This document shows positions 18,863-28,995 of a stretch of 64,000 bases of DNA, in pieces. The stretch comes from Celeribacter halophilus. Its GTDB lineage: Bacteria; Pseudomonadota; Alphaproteobacteria; Rhodobacterales; Rhodobacteraceae. Where the stretch lies: positions 62,001 to 126,000 of the forward strand of contig NZ_FORY01000011.1 of assembly GCF_900114135.1 (NCBI RefSeq), in the 5' to 3' direction. The position numbers were made by a program, and so were the translations under genes. Below the pieces are notes generated by a model that saw only the letters and a list, made by a program, of their open reading frames with translations, did no database searches and was not told the DNA's origin. How positions within the stretch are numbered: the first letter of the stretch is position 1; every line of letters starts with the position of its first letter.

Positions 18863-20164
18863 ATGATCAAACGCATACTTACCGGCGGTGCCGCACTCGC
18901 AGTGCTGGGCATCGGCGGCTTCGCCATCTACGCTTGGCATCCTGCAATCGACGAGATTGCACCGCCCTCGGCAGACAGCTTTCCAGAAGCGCAGATCGAA
19001 AAGGGACGGCAGCTTGCATCCGCAGGCTATTGTGCCTCCTGTCATACAAGTGCCGATGGTGCGGCCTATGCCGGCAACTATCCGATGGAAACCGATTTCG
19101 GGACCATCTACTCGACGAACATCACACCGGACCCCGAAACAGGGATCGGGACGTGGTCTCTCGCCGCGTTCGAACGTGCGATGCGTGAAGGGATCGACCG
19201 CGACGGGGCGCATCTGTTCCCGGCGTTCCCCTTTGACCATTTCGCGAAAATGACCGACGAGGACATCGCCGCGCTCTATGCCTATCTCATGAGTTCGGTT
19301 GAGCCTGTGAAGGCGACCCATACTGAAAACGACCTGCCGTTCCCGCTCAACCAGCGGTTTTTGCAGGCCGGTTGGAAAATGCTCTATTTTGATAAAGGGC
19401 AGTATGAGCCGGAGACGGACCAGTCGGAAGCATGGAACCGTGGCGCATATCTGGTCGAGGGTGTGACACACTGTGGTGCATGTCACACGCCGCGCAACGC
19501 GTTCGGAGCGGAAATCGCCACGCAGCAATTTGCAGGCGCCGCGATTGACAACTGGATCGCGCCCGCTCTGACCTCGGACAACCCGTCTGCGGTGGCGTGG
19601 AACAAAGATGCTTTCTTCCAGTATATGAAGACCGGCACCACCACCTATCAAGGCTCTGCTGCGGGCCCGATGGCCCCTGTGGTCCATGCCGGACTCAAGG
19701 ATTTGCCGGACGAGGATCTTCTCGCGATTGCGACCTATCTGGGCGATCAGGTTGGCGCGGACGATATGGCTCCGATGAGCAATCCGGCGGTGGAGAAATC
19801 TCTGGCCGCAGGTGCGCCGCAAGCCGATTACCGCAAGGAAGAGGGCGAGCGACTTTATGCAACCGCCTGTGCGGCCTGCCACTATAACTCTGTGCAAATC
19901 GCCGAAGGACGTCCCGATCTGGGCATCAACTCGGCCGTGCGTCTGGATGACCCTACCAACCTCGTTCATGTGATCCTTGATGGCGTTCATGCCGATCAGG
20001 GCATGGAAGGCGTTGTGATGCCGGGCTACCGCTCTGCGCTGGACGATCAGCAGATCGCGTCCATTGCCGCCTATCTGCGTGACAGCCGGACGGACAAGGC
20101 CCCGTGGGTGGATTTGGAACAGACAGTAACCGAGATCCGTGCCCAAGGCGCTCTGGCGCATTGA
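18863..20164 (+). CDS. triheme cytochrome c subunit of a Mo-hydroxylase
   Basis: Membrane-anchored or exported c-type cytochrome, 433 residues, with an N-terminal hydrophobic segment ([20 protein letters not shown]) and three CxxCH sites: CASCH at 57-61, CGACH at 204-208, CAACH at 336-340. This is the standard architecture of the alcohol/aldehyde dehydrogenase and isoquinoline-oxidoreductase-type electron-transfer subunit. It is followed after 19 bases by the 2Fe-2S subunit and then the Mo subunit, so it probably carries electrons from the hydroxylase to the respiratory chain (quinol or cytochrome oxidase). Axial Met ligands were not assigned. Confidence 0.9.
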   Translation: MIKRILTGGAALAVLGIGGFAIYAWHPAIDEIAPPSADSFPEAQIEKGRQLASAGYCASCHTSADGAAYAGNYPMETDFGTIYSTNITPDPETGIGTWSLAAFERAMREGIDRDGAHLFPAFPFDHFAKMTDEDIAALYAYLMSSVEPVKATHTENDLPFPLNQRFLQAGWKMLYFDKGQYEPETDQSEAWNRGAYLVEGVTHCGACHTPRNAFGAEIATQQFAGAAIDNWIAPALTSDNPSAVAWNKDAFFQYMKTGTTTYQGSAAGPMAPVVHAGLKDLPDEDLLAIATYLGDQVGADDMAPMSNPAVEKSLAAGAPQADYRKEEGERLYATACAACHYNSVQIAEGRPDLGINSAVRLDDPTNLVHVILDGVHADQGMEGVVMPGYRSALDDQQIASIAAYLRDSRTDKAPWVDLEQTVTEIRAQGALAH

Positions 20165-20183
20165 CGGGATCAGGAGAGATAGA

Positions 20184-20657
20184 ATGACAAGTTTTACAAT
20201 AAACGGCAAAGTGATCGAGGTGGATGTCGAAGACGACACGCCGCTTCTGTGGGTGATCCGCGATGAAATCGGCCTGCAAGGGACGAAATTCGGCTGCGGC
20301 ATCGGGATGTGCGGGGCTTGCACCGTACATGTCGGGGGACGTGCGACGCGCTCTTGTGTGACGCCGGTTTCCGCTGTCGCAGGGGCCGAGATCACCACGA
20401 TCGAAGGGCTTGATCCTGAAGGCGCGCATCCCGTGCAAACCGCATGGCGCGAACTGCGTGTTCCGCAATGTGGCTATTGCCAGTCGGGACAGATCATGCA
20501 GGCCGCAGCGCTTTTGCAGGATATTCCCGAGCCGACGGATGATGACATCGACGCGGTGATGACTGGCAACCTGTGCCGCTGCATGACCTACACCCGTATT
20601 CGCGAAGCTGTCCGTGACGCGGCAACCGCTATGAAGGAGGCCGCATCCAATGGCTAA
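20184..20657 (+). CDS. 2Fe-2S subunit of Mo-hydroxylase (IorA-like)
   Basis: Small iron-sulfur subunit, 157 residues. N-terminal plant-type ferredoxin domain with CGIGMCGAC (about 39-47) and a fourth Cys in RSCVTP; C-terminal helical domain with CGYCQSGQ and NLCRCM binding the second 2Fe-2S cluster. ATG 20184 is preceded by CAGGAGA; an in-frame extension back to 20139 overlaps the cytochrome gene and is not family-like. It lacks a FAD subunit partner, which is typical for IorAB-type enzymes that use a cytochrome instead. The last 8 bases overlap the Mo-subunit gene. Confidence 0.93.
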   Translation: MTSFTINGKVIEVDVEDDTPLLWVIRDEIGLQGTKFGCGIGMCGACTVHVGGRATRSCVTPVSAVAGAEITTIEGLDPEGAHPVQTAWRELRVPQCGYCQSGQIMQAAALLQDIPEPTDDDIDAVMTGNLCRCMTYTRIREAVRDAATAMKEAASNG

Positions 20658-22962
20658 GCTCAAACTCCCGCCGCGTGGTGAAGCCACAGCCGAGATGACC
20701 CGTCGCGGGTTTCTTGTGTCCATGACCGCAGCCGGTGCCGCTTTCGGTTTTCCGCGTGCCGGTCTGGCCGCGATGGACCCGGCAGCGCCCGATGGCGTGC
20801 CCGCGACTCCAGCAGGTGCCGTATATGAACCCTCGCTCTGGTATGCGATTGATGCCGAGGGCAAGGTGAACGTCAACATCATCCGCGCCGAAATGGGGCA
20901 GCATGTCGGGACCGCTATTGCCCGTATTCTGGCCGACGAGCTGGATGTGGCGTGGGAAGATGTTTCCATCACCCATGTCGACAGTGCCGCCAAATGGGGC
21001 CTGATGGTCACGGGCGGAAGCTGGTCTGTGTGGCAAAGCTGGCCTGTCTATCGTCAGGCGGGCGCGGCAGGGCGCATGGCCCTGATCGAAGCGGCTGCGG
21101 CCAAATGGGGTGTGGCCCCGTCCGAATGCACGACACAGGACAGCCGCGTGATTTCTGGCGACCGCTCCGTCAGCTATGCCGAGCTTGTCTCCGAAGGCAT
21201 CACCCGCAGCTTTACCGAAGACGAACTCAAGGCGCTGCCGCTCAAGCCCGCCTCCGAATTGCGTCTGGTGGGCAAGGACGTCACCGCGCTCGATATTGCC
21301 AACAAAACCACGGGCAAGACCGTTTACGGCATTGATGCAAAGATCGACGGCATGGTCTATGCCGCACCGCTTCTGCCTCCGACGCGGATCGGCTCCACGG
21401 TGGCCTCGGTGGATGACAGCGCGGCGAAATCCGTGAAAGGTTATCTCCAGACGCTGACGCTGGACGATCCGTCCGGCACGGTGCCCGGTTGGGTGATGGT
21501 CATTGGCGAAACCTTTATGGCGGCACAACGGGCCGCTGATAAGGTCAAAGTCACATGGAAGGCCGGACCCACGGCCACTGTGGACGAGGCGCAAATTCAG
21601 GACCACGGGCGGGCCCTGATTGCCGATGAGAGCAAAGGCTCGATTCTGGACACGGGCAACAGCGATACCGCGCCGGTTTTCGAGGCGGCGGCCGACCAGA
21701 TTTCGGCGGAATACACCACCGCCACCGTGCTGCACTTCCAACTTGAGCCGCTCAACGCCACGGCGTTTCAAAACGAGGACGGGGTCTGGGAAATCCACAC
21801 GGGCAACCAGTGGCAATCCTTGATCCTGCCGAGTTTGCAAGCGGCGCTTGGTGTGTCTGCGGACGAGATCGTCATGCGCACCTATATGCTGGGCGGTGGC
21901 TTCGGTCGGCGTCTGAACGGGGATTACGCCGTGCCTGTGGCGCTTGCGTCCAAAGCATTGGGTGGCAAACCCGTCAAAATGGTGATGATGCGCCCCGAAG
22001 ACGTGTTGTTTGACAGCCCGCGCTCTTCGTCGGTGCAGGCTTTGAAAATGGCCTTTGATGCGGATAACACCGTGATCGGGATGGAACATCACGCCACGGC
22101 GGGTTGGCCGACCGAGGTGATGGTGCCCTCCTTCATGCCGAAGGGGACCAATGGTGAACCCTACGATCCCTTTGCCATCGCCGGTGCGGATCACTGGTAT
22201 TCGGTTGGTGCGCAAAAGGTGCGGGCGATTTCCAATGATCTGGCGAACACGACCTTCCGTCCCGGTTGGTTGCGCTCGGTCGGACCGGGCTGGACCAACT
22301 GGGCGCTGGAAAGCTTCATGGATGAAGCGGCGCACAAGCTGGGCCGTGATCCGCTGGACTTCCGTCTGAGCCTGTTGACCGCAGAAGGTCGCAATGCGGG
22401 CTCTGCGCCCAACGCGGTCGGTGGCGCAAAGCGTCAGGCCGCTGTGCTGCAACGTGCGGCAGAGCTGGCGGGCTGGGGGAGCGACCTTCCGGCGGACACC
22501 GGCATCGGGCTTGCGACCAGCTTCGGTCAGGAGCGCGACATGCCCACTTGGGGAGCCTGTGCCGCGCGGGTCAAAGTGGATCGCGCAACCGGACAGGTCA
22601 CGGTCGAAAAGCTTCACCTCGTGGTGGACGCAGGCATCATCGTCGATCCGGACGGTGCCTTGGCGCAAACACAGGGGGCCGCACTTTGGGGCCTCTCTAT
22701 GGCGCTCTACGAAGGCACGGAAATCGAGGCCGGAAACGTGCGTGACCGCAACCTCGATACCTATACGCCGCTGCGCATGATCGACACGCCGGATATGGAT
22801 GTGGAGTTCATCGAAAGCAGCGAAGTGCCTGTCGGGCTCGGGGAGCCGGCCACGACCGTGGTCGCGCCTGCAATCGGCAATGCGATCTACAACGCTGTTG
22901 GTGTGCGCCTGCGTCACCTGCCGATCACGCCCGAGGCCGTTCTGGCCGGTCTCAAGGCGTAA
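20650..22962 (+). CDS. molybdopterin-binding subunit, isoquinoline 1-oxidoreductase-like (IorB)
   Basis: Large subunit, 770 residues, xanthine-oxidase-family molybdenum hydroxylase with an exported fold: twin-arginine motif [19 protein letters not shown] at residues 15-34. Family features: [26 protein letters not shown] (Moco contact), [11 protein letters not shown], and [19 protein letters not shown] carrying the probable catalytic Glu. Forms a periplasmic three-subunit enzyme with the two preceding gene products. Substrate is unknown; relatives oxidise aldehydes or N-heterocycles such as isoquinoline. Ends with a long hairpin at 22971-23001. Confidence 0.9.
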   Translation: MAKLKLPPRGEATAEMTRRGFLVSMTAAGAAFGFPRAGLAAMDPAAPDGVPATPAGAVYEPSLWYAIDAEGKVNVNIIRAEMGQHVGTAIARILADELDVAWEDVSITHVDSAAKWGLMVTGGSWSVWQSWPVYRQAGAAGRMALIEAAAAKWGVAPSECTTQDSRVISGDRSVSYAELVSEGITRSFTEDELKALPLKPASELRLVGKDVTALDIANKTTGKTVYGIDAKIDGMVYAAPLLPPTRIGSTVASVDDSAAKSVKGYLQTLTLDDPSGTVPGWVMVIGETFMAAQRAADKVKVTWKAGPTATVDEAQIQDHGRALIADESKGSILDTGNSDTAPVFEAAADQISAEYTTATVLHFQLEPLNATAFQNEDGVWEIHTGNQWQSLILPSLQAALGVSADEIVMRTYMLGGGFGRRLNGDYAVPVALASKALGGKPVKMVMMRPEDVLFDSPRSSSVQALKMAFDADNTVIGMEHHATAGWPTEVMVPSFMPKGTNGEPYDPFAIAGADHWYSVGAQKVRAISNDLANTTFRPGWLRSVGPGWTNWALESFMDEAAHKLGRDPLDFRLSLLTAEGRNAGSAPNAVGGAKRQAAVLQRAAELAGWGSDLPADTGIGLATSFGQERDMPTWGACAARVKVDRATGQVTVEKLHLVVDAGIIVDPDGALAQTQGAALWGLSMALYEGTEIEAGNVRDRNLDTYTPLRMIDTPDMDVEFIESSEVPVGLGEPATTVVAPAIGNAIYNAVGVRLRHLPITPEAVLAGLKA

Positions 22963-22970
22963 ACGACTTT

Positions 22971-23001
22971 CCCGAAGGGACGCGCGCTGCGTCTCTTCGG
23001 G
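22971..23001 (+). terminator. long hairpin after the Mo-hydroxylase operon
   Basis: CCCGAAGGGACGC and GCGTCTCTTCGGG form 13 pairs (one G-T) around loop GCGCT, 9 bases after the stop codon. No strong T run follows, so termination efficiency is uncertain. Confidence 0.65.
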
Positions 23002-23105
23002 TTGCTCCGGTTTTGAGCGGAGCGTATACGTGCAGTTTCAAAACGTGCAGTGATATTGCCGGATTTATGGCATCAAGTTTTACATTAAGATTGCTGCGCA
23101 ACGCA

Positions 23106-23696
23106 TTATTTAAGCGTTGTTTTTGGGGGTTTCGCTTCCCGATCAACCCTCTCCAGATCAGCCGCGGTGTCGATGTCCAGAAAGGCCTGTGCAGGCAAAG
23201 TCAGGATTTGCGGCTCGGGCAATGCTTGGATCACACGCCCTGCGCCCTGATCACCGGTCAGGGCCAAAAGCTCTGCAAAGCGGGATGCGGAAAATACCGC
23301 TGGTGGCAATCTTTGCCTGTCAAAGCTGCTCGCCGCCGCGTCATGTCCTGCCATGTCGAACAGATCGGCCATGTGTGATGCGGGCACAAAGGGCATGTCC
23401 GCGAGCGTGACAAGCACCTGCGTTGCGCCACAGTCCTGTGCCGCCTTCAGCCCCCTGCGCAGGCTGTCGCTCTGTTGCGGCTGACCCTCCACGCGCAGCA
23501 CCTCCAGACCCGCCGCCTGAGCACGCTCCGCGACCGCATCGGTCCGCACACAGGCAAAGCGCCGATCCAGATCAAGCGAGGCGACGGTCTCGAAAGCATG
23601 GGAACACAAGGGCCGTCCATGCAGGGGGGCCAGTAGCTTGTCCTCCGCCCCGAAGCGCCGCGACTGTCCGGCAGCGAGAACAAGCCCGACCCGCAT
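23106..23696 (-). CDS. MobA-like nucleotidyltransferase (MocA type)
   Basis: 196-residue NTP transferase of the molybdenum-cofactor cytidylyl/guanylyltransferase group; in this context most likely MocA, which makes the cytosine dinucleotide form of Moco used by xanthine-oxidase-family enzymes. Motifs: LVLAAGQSRRFGAEDKLL (nucleotide-binding loop), LVTLADMPFV (metal-binding Asp), and a SFDRQRLPPAVF segment. Its ATG shares one base with the xdhC stop (TGATG). Converges on the Mo-hydroxylase operon, whose cofactor it probably completes. Confidence 0.85.
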   Translation of the reverse strand: MRVGLVLAAGQSRRFGAEDKLLAPLHGRPLCSHAFETVASLDLDRRFACVRTDAVAERAQAAGLEVLRVEGQPQQSDSLRRGLKAAQDCGATQVLVTLADMPFVPASHMADLFDMAGHDAAASSFDRQRLPPAVFSASRFAELLALTGDQGAGRVIQALPEPQILTLPAQAFLDIDTAADLERVDREAKPPKTTLK

Positions 23697-24646
23697 CAGC
23701 TCTGCCCTTGTGGGGATTCACAAGACAGGACTTCGGCCAGCACCGACACGGCCAAGGTGCGCGGGTCGCGGGTCGAGCGGATCAGACCGATGGGCCCTTT
23801 GATCCGCGCCAGTTCGGCCTCACCCACACCCGCCGCGCGCAGCGTTTCGATCCGTGCATTTGCTGTACGTAAACTGCCCTGTGCGCCGATGTAGAATGCC
23901 GGTGAGGCAAGGATGTTCAACAGAATATCCGGCTCCCAGCTATGGTTGTGAAAAAACAGCGTCACCGCCGTATGCGCATCAATCGCAATGTCGGCGGGCA
24001 GGGTGGCTTGGGTGATGTGGCGCGTGTGCAGGGTCGGAATGGAGTGCCGCGCCGCGTCCAGTGTGTCGCTGTCGGGGGAGACCAGAACCGCATCATATCC
24101 GGCGGAGGTCGCCATAGCGGCAAAGGCGGAGGCTTCCGTGCCTGCGCCCAGAACGACGAAACGGGTGTCCGGCAGGACATGCAGCGCAACACTTTGATCT
24201 TCTGCGCTTTCTGCGATTGCAACCCCGCCGCGCTCCATATCGAGGAACAGTGTGACGGCCTGCCGCTCTGAGATGTTTTGTGACACGGTGCGCAAGCGGG
24301 TGATGTCGTCTATGGGCACGAGGAAAATATCCAGTGACCCGCCGCAGGGCAGTTGAATATCCATAAAGGGAGATCCCTGACCGTAACGCAGTTTGCGCGG
24401 CTTTCGGTCCTTGAGCACCTGCGCCGCATGATGCGCGACATCCCCGTCGATACAGCCGGACGACAGCCCGCCGAAACAGGTGCCATCCTCCATGATGAAC
24501 ATGCTCGCCCCGACCGGACGAAAGGACGGTCCGGCCGCGCCCCCGATCATGGCCAGCACACAGGCGGGCTTGTCTGACTGGGGGCTGCTCATGGCGTGTG
24601 CGAGGGCTTGCGAGAGCGGGAAGTCGAATGCGCGAATGGTAATCAT
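23696..24646 (-). CDS. XdhC-family Mo-hydroxylase maturation factor
   Basis: 316-residue XdhC/CoxI-family protein. Such proteins hold the molybdenum cofactor, aid its sulfuration and insert it into the apo-hydroxylase. N-terminal XdhC/CoxI domain with VLAMIGGAAG and FGGLSSGCIDGDV (conserved Ser/Cys motif), and a C-terminal Rossmann-like XdhC domain with FVVLGAGTEASAFA and a YIGAQGS motif. Upstream and coupled to the MocA-like gene. It very likely serves the adjacent IorAB-type enzyme. Confidence 0.9.
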   Translation of the reverse strand: MITIRAFDFPLSQALAHAMSSPQSDKPACVLAMIGGAAGPSFRPVGASMFIMEDGTCFGGLSSGCIDGDVAHHAAQVLKDRKPRKLRYGQGSPFMDIQLPCGGSLDIFLVPIDDITRLRTVSQNISERQAVTLFLDMERGGVAIAESAEDQSVALHVLPDTRFVVLGAGTEASAFAAMATSAGYDAVLVSPDSDTLDAARHSIPTLHTRHITQATLPADIAIDAHTAVTLFFHNHSWEPDILLNILASPAFYIGAQGSLRTANARIETLRAAGVGEAELARIKGPIGLIRSTRDPRTLAVSVLAEVLSCESPQGQS

Positions 24647-24913
24647 GAGACGGGTTTAACGCGCCTGTGTTCGGGGGCAAGAGTTGGGTGGCATAATTGT
24701 CTGTGAACCGGCAGAAAACCCGAGACCTCGTGGCCGAGAATGCCCGAGTTTGCGGCAGTTGGAGAGGCGATTTCTTCACGCTTGCACAAGAAATCCCTTT
24801 GAACACAGGGGATGGCCGCATATGTCGGCCCTCGTGCGCCTGTCGTCTGCGATCTTGTGAGCGCGGCGGGGGCGAAACCAAATGAGCAGGCGAGTTGAGC
24901 GGGGCGAGCGCGG

Positions 24914-25816
24914 ATGATTGATACGGATTGGGCATTTCACCGGTATGAAAGCGTTCGCGCGGTCTTGCCGGAGGCGGAGTTTGCCCCGCAATCGCGTGCG
25001 GGGCACAGTCTGGCCGATACGGTGGAGGATTTCGACGCCTATATTCTGGATGCTTTCGGGGTGCTCAATTGCGGTGAAACGGCTATAGCCGGTGCGGTCG
25101 AGCGCATGGCCGATCTACGGGCGGCGGGCAAGCGGCTTGTGGTTCTCACCAACGCGGCCAGCTACACCCGTCAGGCGGTCTTGGCCAAATATCATCGGTT
25201 GGGCTTTGACTTTTCCGCCTCTGAGGTGGTGTCGAGCCGTGACGTGGCTTTCGCGGCTCTGCCGCAGTTGGCGGGCGGAAAGGTCTGGGCCGCCGCCGCC
25301 GCTGAAGGTGACGATTTCAACGATGCGGATGACGCGGCGCGGATCGAGCATCTGGCGGAGCATCCGGAGCTTTTGCACAGCGCAGGGGGATTTCTCCTGC
25401 TGTCCAGTGCGCGCTGGTCCCAATCGGATACGGAGGCTTTGACACAGGCGCTTCTGGCGCGGCCAAGGCCGTTGGTTGTGGCCAATCCCGATCTTGTCGC
25501 CCCGCGTGAGGAGGGCTTGTCCTTCGAACCGGGGTTGGTTGCCCATGATGTCACCGAGCGGACCGGTCAAAAGGCGGCGTTTTTTGGCAAGCCCTTCGGC
25601 AATGCGTTTGAAACGGCTTTAGCGCGGCTCAAGGACGTGCCCCGTCACCGTATCGCGATGGTTGGCGATACGTTGCACACGGATGTTCTGGGCGGGGCAA
25701 GTGCGGGGATCGGCACGATTCTCATCACGGACCACGGGTTGTTCCGTGGTCATGACGTGGTGCCCTATATTTCCCGAAGCGGTATCCGACCCGACTGGAT
25801 CGTTGCGACGACCTGA
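24914..25816 (+). CDS. HAD-family hydrolase (TIGR01459)
   Basis: 300-residue class IIA HAD phosphatase. Motif I is YILDAFGVLNCGE (nucleophile Asp in an unusual DAFGVL context), motif II LVVLTNAAS, motif III lysine in FGKPFGNAF, motif IV MVGDTLHTDVLGG. Related to NagD/phosphoglycolate-phosphatase-like enzymes; the substrate is unknown. Stands alone between divergent xdhC and convergent fda. Confidence 0.88.
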   Translation: MIDTDWAFHRYESVRAVLPEAEFAPQSRAGHSLADTVEDFDAYILDAFGVLNCGETAIAGAVERMADLRAAGKRLVVLTNAASYTRQAVLAKYHRLGFDFSASEVVSSRDVAFAALPQLAGGKVWAAAAAEGDDFNDADDAARIEHLAEHPELLHSAGGFLLLSSARWSQSDTEALTQALLARPRPLVVANPDLVAPREEGLSFEPGLVAHDVTERTGQKAAFFGKPFGNAFETALARLKDVPRHRIAMVGDTLHTDVLGGASAGIGTILITDHGLFRGHDVVPYISRSGIRPDWIVATT

Positions 25817-25910
25817 GGCCTGTTGCGATGATGAGGTGGGGGAGGTTGTTTGACTTCTACGACAAAGGGGCACCCGAAAGGATGCCCCGTTGCTTTGGTT
25901 CCGGATCAGA

Positions 25911-26804
25911 TCAGCCTGCGATCGACGCGGCGTGGATGCTGTCCACGGCGGCTTGCAGGGTGGCGTCAAATTCCGCGTCTGACTGTTTGGCGTTCAGCCC
26001 TTCGGACAGTGCGCGGGAGAAAGAGGCGATGATGCCGGTGTTTTTCGACAAAAGCGCATTGGCTTCATCGCGGCTGTAGCCACCGGACAGGGCCACGACT
26101 TTCAACACGCGCGGGTGATCGACCAGCGGTTTGTAGAAATTCGGCTCGCTCGGCAAGGAGAGCTTCAGCATCACCTGTTTGCTGTCGTCCATCGCATCGA
26201 GATGTTTGAGAATCTCGTCGCGCAGGATGGCTTCGGCCTCGGCCTTGTCCTCGATGGTGATGGTCACTTCCGGCTCGAGGATCGGCATGAGACCGGCCTT
26301 GATCACCTGTTCACCGATTTCGAATTGCTGGTCCACAATGGCTTTGATGCCTTGCGCATTGGCGGCATTGATGACCGAGCGTTCTTTGGTGCCGAAGACC
26401 TTGAGCTTGGCGGCACGGGCTAGAAGATCGTCGAGACCGGGGATCGGTTTCATCAGCTGAACGCCATTGGCTTCGGCATCCAGACCTTTGTCGATTTTGA
26501 GAAACGGCACGACGCCTTTTTCTTCCCACAAGAACAGGGAGGTCGGCTTGCCGCCCACTTCGCGGTCCATGGTCATCTCAAAAAGGATTGCGCCAATGAC
26601 CTTGTCGCCGGTGAAGGCGGGCGACTGCATGATGCGCGAGCGCATGGCGTGGACCATGTCGAACATTTCGGCCTCGCCCGAATATTCGCTCTCATCCACG
26701 CCGTAGAGTTTGAGCGCCTTGGGCGTCGAGCCGCCCGATTGGTCTAGTGCTGCGATAAAGCCTTGGCCTTCGCCCATTTTGGCGGTCATTTCCTGAATAG
26801 ACAT
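25911..26804 (-). CDS. class I fructose-bisphosphate aldolase
   Basis: Schiff-base aldolase cleaving fructose 1,6-bisphosphate to DHAP and glyceraldehyde 3-phosphate. 297 residues from ATG 26804, which has AGAGGAA upstream; an earlier in-frame start at 26894 is not family-like. N-terminus [14 protein letters not shown] and C-terminal region [13 protein letters not shown] are typical, and the Schiff-base lysine is in QVMLKLSLP. Class I aldolase of this shape is usual in Rhodobacterales. It lies 301 bases downstream of pgk on the same strand, with a pgk terminator between, so it probably has its own promoter. Confidence 0.93.
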   Translation of the reverse strand: MSIQEMTAKMGEGQGFIAALDQSGGSTPKALKLYGVDESEYSGEAEMFDMVHAMRSRIMQSPAFTGDKVIGAILFEMTMDREVGGKPTSLFLWEEKGVVPFLKIDKGLDAEANGVQLMKPIPGLDDLLARAAKLKVFGTKERSVINAANAQGIKAIVDQQFEIGEQVIKAGLMPILEPEVTITIEDKAEAEAILRDEILKHLDAMDDSKQVMLKLSLPSEPNFYKPLVDHPRVLKVVALSGGYSRDEANALLSKNTGIIASFSRALSEGLNAKQSDAEFDATLQAAVDSIHAASIAG

Positions 26805-27041
26805 CTCATTCCTCTTTTGGCTCAAATCGTCCCTCGGCAGCGAGGGCTTAGGGGATTTCACAACCGAGTTACCTTGCTCGGCGCGTGCTCGCAATCTTGG
26901 TAGCGCTCACGGGTTGCAATGAGTTCAGATTACGCGACTTATGCAGGCAAAGGATTGATCCAGAGCAAGAGGGCCGCGCATATCCGGTATACGCGACATG
27001 GGGGCATGTCGGCGGCACAAACGTGTGGGCGGCAAAGAAAA

Positions 27042-27062
27042 GACCCGCCGGAGAGGCGGGCC
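27042..27062 (-). terminator. pgk intrinsic terminator
   Basis: On the minus strand GGCCCGCC-TCTCC-GGCGGGTC (one G-T pair) is followed by TTTTCTTT, 43 bases after the pgk stop. The rest of the 301-base gap (26805-27105) holds the fda ribosome site and presumably its promoter; no other feature was recognised. Confidence 0.8.
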
Positions 27063-27105
27063 TGTGAATGTTTGCCTGTGCGTTGAACCGCACGTGCGAA
27101 AGGCG

Positions 27106-28293
27106 TTAGCCGAGAGCGACCACGCCGGGCAATTCCTTGCCTTCCATCCATTCGAGGAAGGCACCGCCCGCCGTCGAGATATAGGTGAAATCCTTGGCAT
27201 GGCCGGAGGCATTGATTGCCGAGACCGTATCGCCACCGCCTGCGACCGAGACCAAAGCGCCTGCATTGGTCTGTTCCGCGATTTTTTCGAGCATGGCAAA
27301 GGTGCCCGCGCCGAAAGGTTCCAGTTCGAAGACCCCCAAAGGTCCGTTCATGATGACGGTTTTGGCGTCGTCCAGAATCTCGTTGATCCGCGCCACGGAT
27401 TTCGGGCCGGCATCAAAGATCATCGCATCTTCGGGACATTCGGTCACCGGAAGGACTTCATTGGCAGCATTGGCTTTGAATTCGCGCGCCACGATCACAT
27501 CGACGGGCAGAACGATCTCGCAACCGGCCTCGTCGGCTTTCTTGATGATCTCGCGTGCCGTGTCGGCCAGATCGTGTTCGCACAGAGATTTGCCCACATC
27601 CACGCCCTCTGCGGCGAGGAATGTATTGGCCATGCCGCCACCGATGACAAGGTAATCGACCTTGCGCACGAGATTGCCCAGCAGATCAAGCTTGGTCGAG
27701 ACTTTCGCACCGCCCACAACGGCCACGACCGGACGGGTGGGGGTGGAAAGCGCAGCTTCAAGCGCGGAAAGCTCGGCCTGCATCAAACGCCCAGCACAGG
27801 AGGGCAGGAGCTTGGCCACGCCCTCGGTCGAGCCGTGGGCACGGTGCGCGGCGGAGAAGGCGTCATTGACATAGACATCGCCAAGTGCAGCCAGTGAGGC
27901 GGCGAATTGCCCGTCATTGTCGGTCTCGCCCTTGTGGAAACGGGTGTTTTCCAAAAGCAGAACCTCGCCCGGTTGCAAAGCTGCCACGGCCTCTTTCGCG
28001 GGGCTGCCGATACAATCGGTCGCAAATTTGACCGGCACGCCCAAAACCTCGGCCACGGTGTCCTTGATCAGTCCGAGGCTCATCTCCGGCACAACCTGTC
28101 CCTTGGGACGCCCGAAATGCGCCAGAAGAACCGGCTTGCCACCTTTGGCAAGAATGTCGTCGATCGTGGGCTTGATCCGTTCGATCCGGGTGGCGTCGGT
28201 CACTTTGCCATCGGCCATGGGCACGTTGATGTCCACGCGGGTCAGCACCACTTTGCCGGAGAGCTCCATATCATCGAGGGTTTTCCAAGCCAT
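27106..28293 (-). CDS. pgk: phosphoglycerate kinase
   Basis: Glycolytic/gluconeogenic enzyme transferring phosphate from 1,3-bisphosphoglycerate to ADP. 395 residues, full length. Motifs: [11 protein letters not shown] at the N-terminus, [33 protein letters not shown]-like [15 protein letters not shown], and the C-terminal nucleotide site [20 protein letters not shown] precedes ATG 28293. Followed by its own terminator and then fda; divergent from the cyclophilin pair. Confidence 0.96.
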   Translation of the reverse strand: MAWKTLDDMELSGKVVLTRVDINVPMADGKVTDATRIERIKPTIDDILAKGGKPVLLAHFGRPKGQVVPEMSLGLIKDTVAEVLGVPVKFATDCIGSPAKEAVAALQPGEVLLLENTRFHKGETDNDGQFAASLAALGDVYVNDAFSAAHRAHGSTEGVAKLLPSCAGRLMQAELSALEAALSTPTRPVVAVVGGAKVSTKLDLLGNLVRKVDYLVIGGGMANTFLAAEGVDVGKSLCEHDLADTAREIIKKADEAGCEIVLPVDVIVAREFKANAANEVLPVTECPEDAMIFDAGPKSVARINEILDDAKTVIMNGPLGVFELEPFGAGTFAMLEKIAEQTNAGALVSVAGGGDTVSAINASGHAKDFTYISTAGGAFLEWMEGKELPGVVALG

Positions 28294-28485
28294 AGCAATC
28301 GGTCCTTTCAGGGAGGGTTTGGCATATTACCCTTGTTTGACCGCTCCTCACCGCTTCGTCAACAGGCGTGAGGACGCATCAGGGCCAATCCGCGCGGATG
28401 CTGCGAGATCGCCCTTTCCCTCACCGGTGGGGCACATTAAACTGGGCAAAATTTCGACCCCTTTTATGACCCCGAGGAGGCAGTC

Positions 28486-28995
28486 ATGGCCGACATCAAA
28501 GATCCCGAAAACACAATCATCCTCACGCTGGAAAGCGGTGAAGTTGTGATCGAACTCATGCCCGACATCGCGCCGAAACATTGCGAGCGGATGAAGGAAC
28601 TGGCCCGTGCCGGTGCCTATGACGGGGTTGTGTTCCACCGCGTGATCGAGGGTTTTATGGCGCAGACCGGTGACGTGAAATTCGGCAACCAGAACAAGGA
28701 CTTCGAATTGCGTCGTGCGGGCACGGGCGGTTCCGACCTGCCGAATGTTCCGGCGGAATTTTCCGGCATCCCGCATGATCGTGGCACCATTGGTGCAGCG
28801 CGGTCGCAAAACCCCGATTCCGCCAATTCGCAGTTTTTCATCAACTTCTCCGACAACCATTTCCTGAACCGCCAGTATACGGTCTACGGGCGCGTGATCT
28901 CTGGTATGGAGCATGTGGACAAGATCACCCGCGGTGAACCGCCGATGTATCCTGATGCGATGATCTCCATGAAGGTGGCTGCCGATGTTGCGTAA
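28486..28995 (+). CDS. cytoplasmic peptidyl-prolyl cis-trans isomerase (cyclophilin)
   Basis: 169-residue cyclophilin-type PPIase without a signal peptide. Active-site segments FHRVIEGFMAQTGD, GTIGAARSQNPDSANSQFFI (Gln/Phe catalytic face) and FLNRQYTVYGRV. CGAGGAGG precedes ATG 28486. Its last 11 bases overlap the start of the second cyclophilin gene. Catalyses proline isomerisation during folding in the cytoplasm. Confidence 0.93.
   Translation: MADIKDPENTIILTLESGEVVIELMPDIAPKHCERMKELARAGAYDGVVFHRVIEGFMAQTGDVKFGNQNKDFELRRAGTGGSDLPNVPAEFSGIPHDRGTIGAARSQNPDSANSQFFINFSDNHFLNRQYTVYGRVISGMEHVDKITRGEPPMYPDAMISMKVAADVA

Noticed and set aside
18845-20398. 517-codon open frame on the minus strand across the cytochrome c gene
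   Set aside because: Antisense to a gene with three clear CxxCH motifs; its predicted protein has no domain and an unnatural Arg/His-rich composition typical of shadow frames in GC-rich DNA.
20629-22917. 762-codon open frame antisense to the Mo-hydroxylase large subunit
   Set aside because: Large by chance from codon bias on the opposite strand; the plus-strand protein carries Tat signal, Moco motifs and operon context.
24647-24913. 62-codon frame at 24697-24885 in the xdhC/HAD gap
   Set aside because: No ribosome site, low-complexity Cys/Arg composition and no family resemblance; the 267-base gap is better read as the divergent promoter region.
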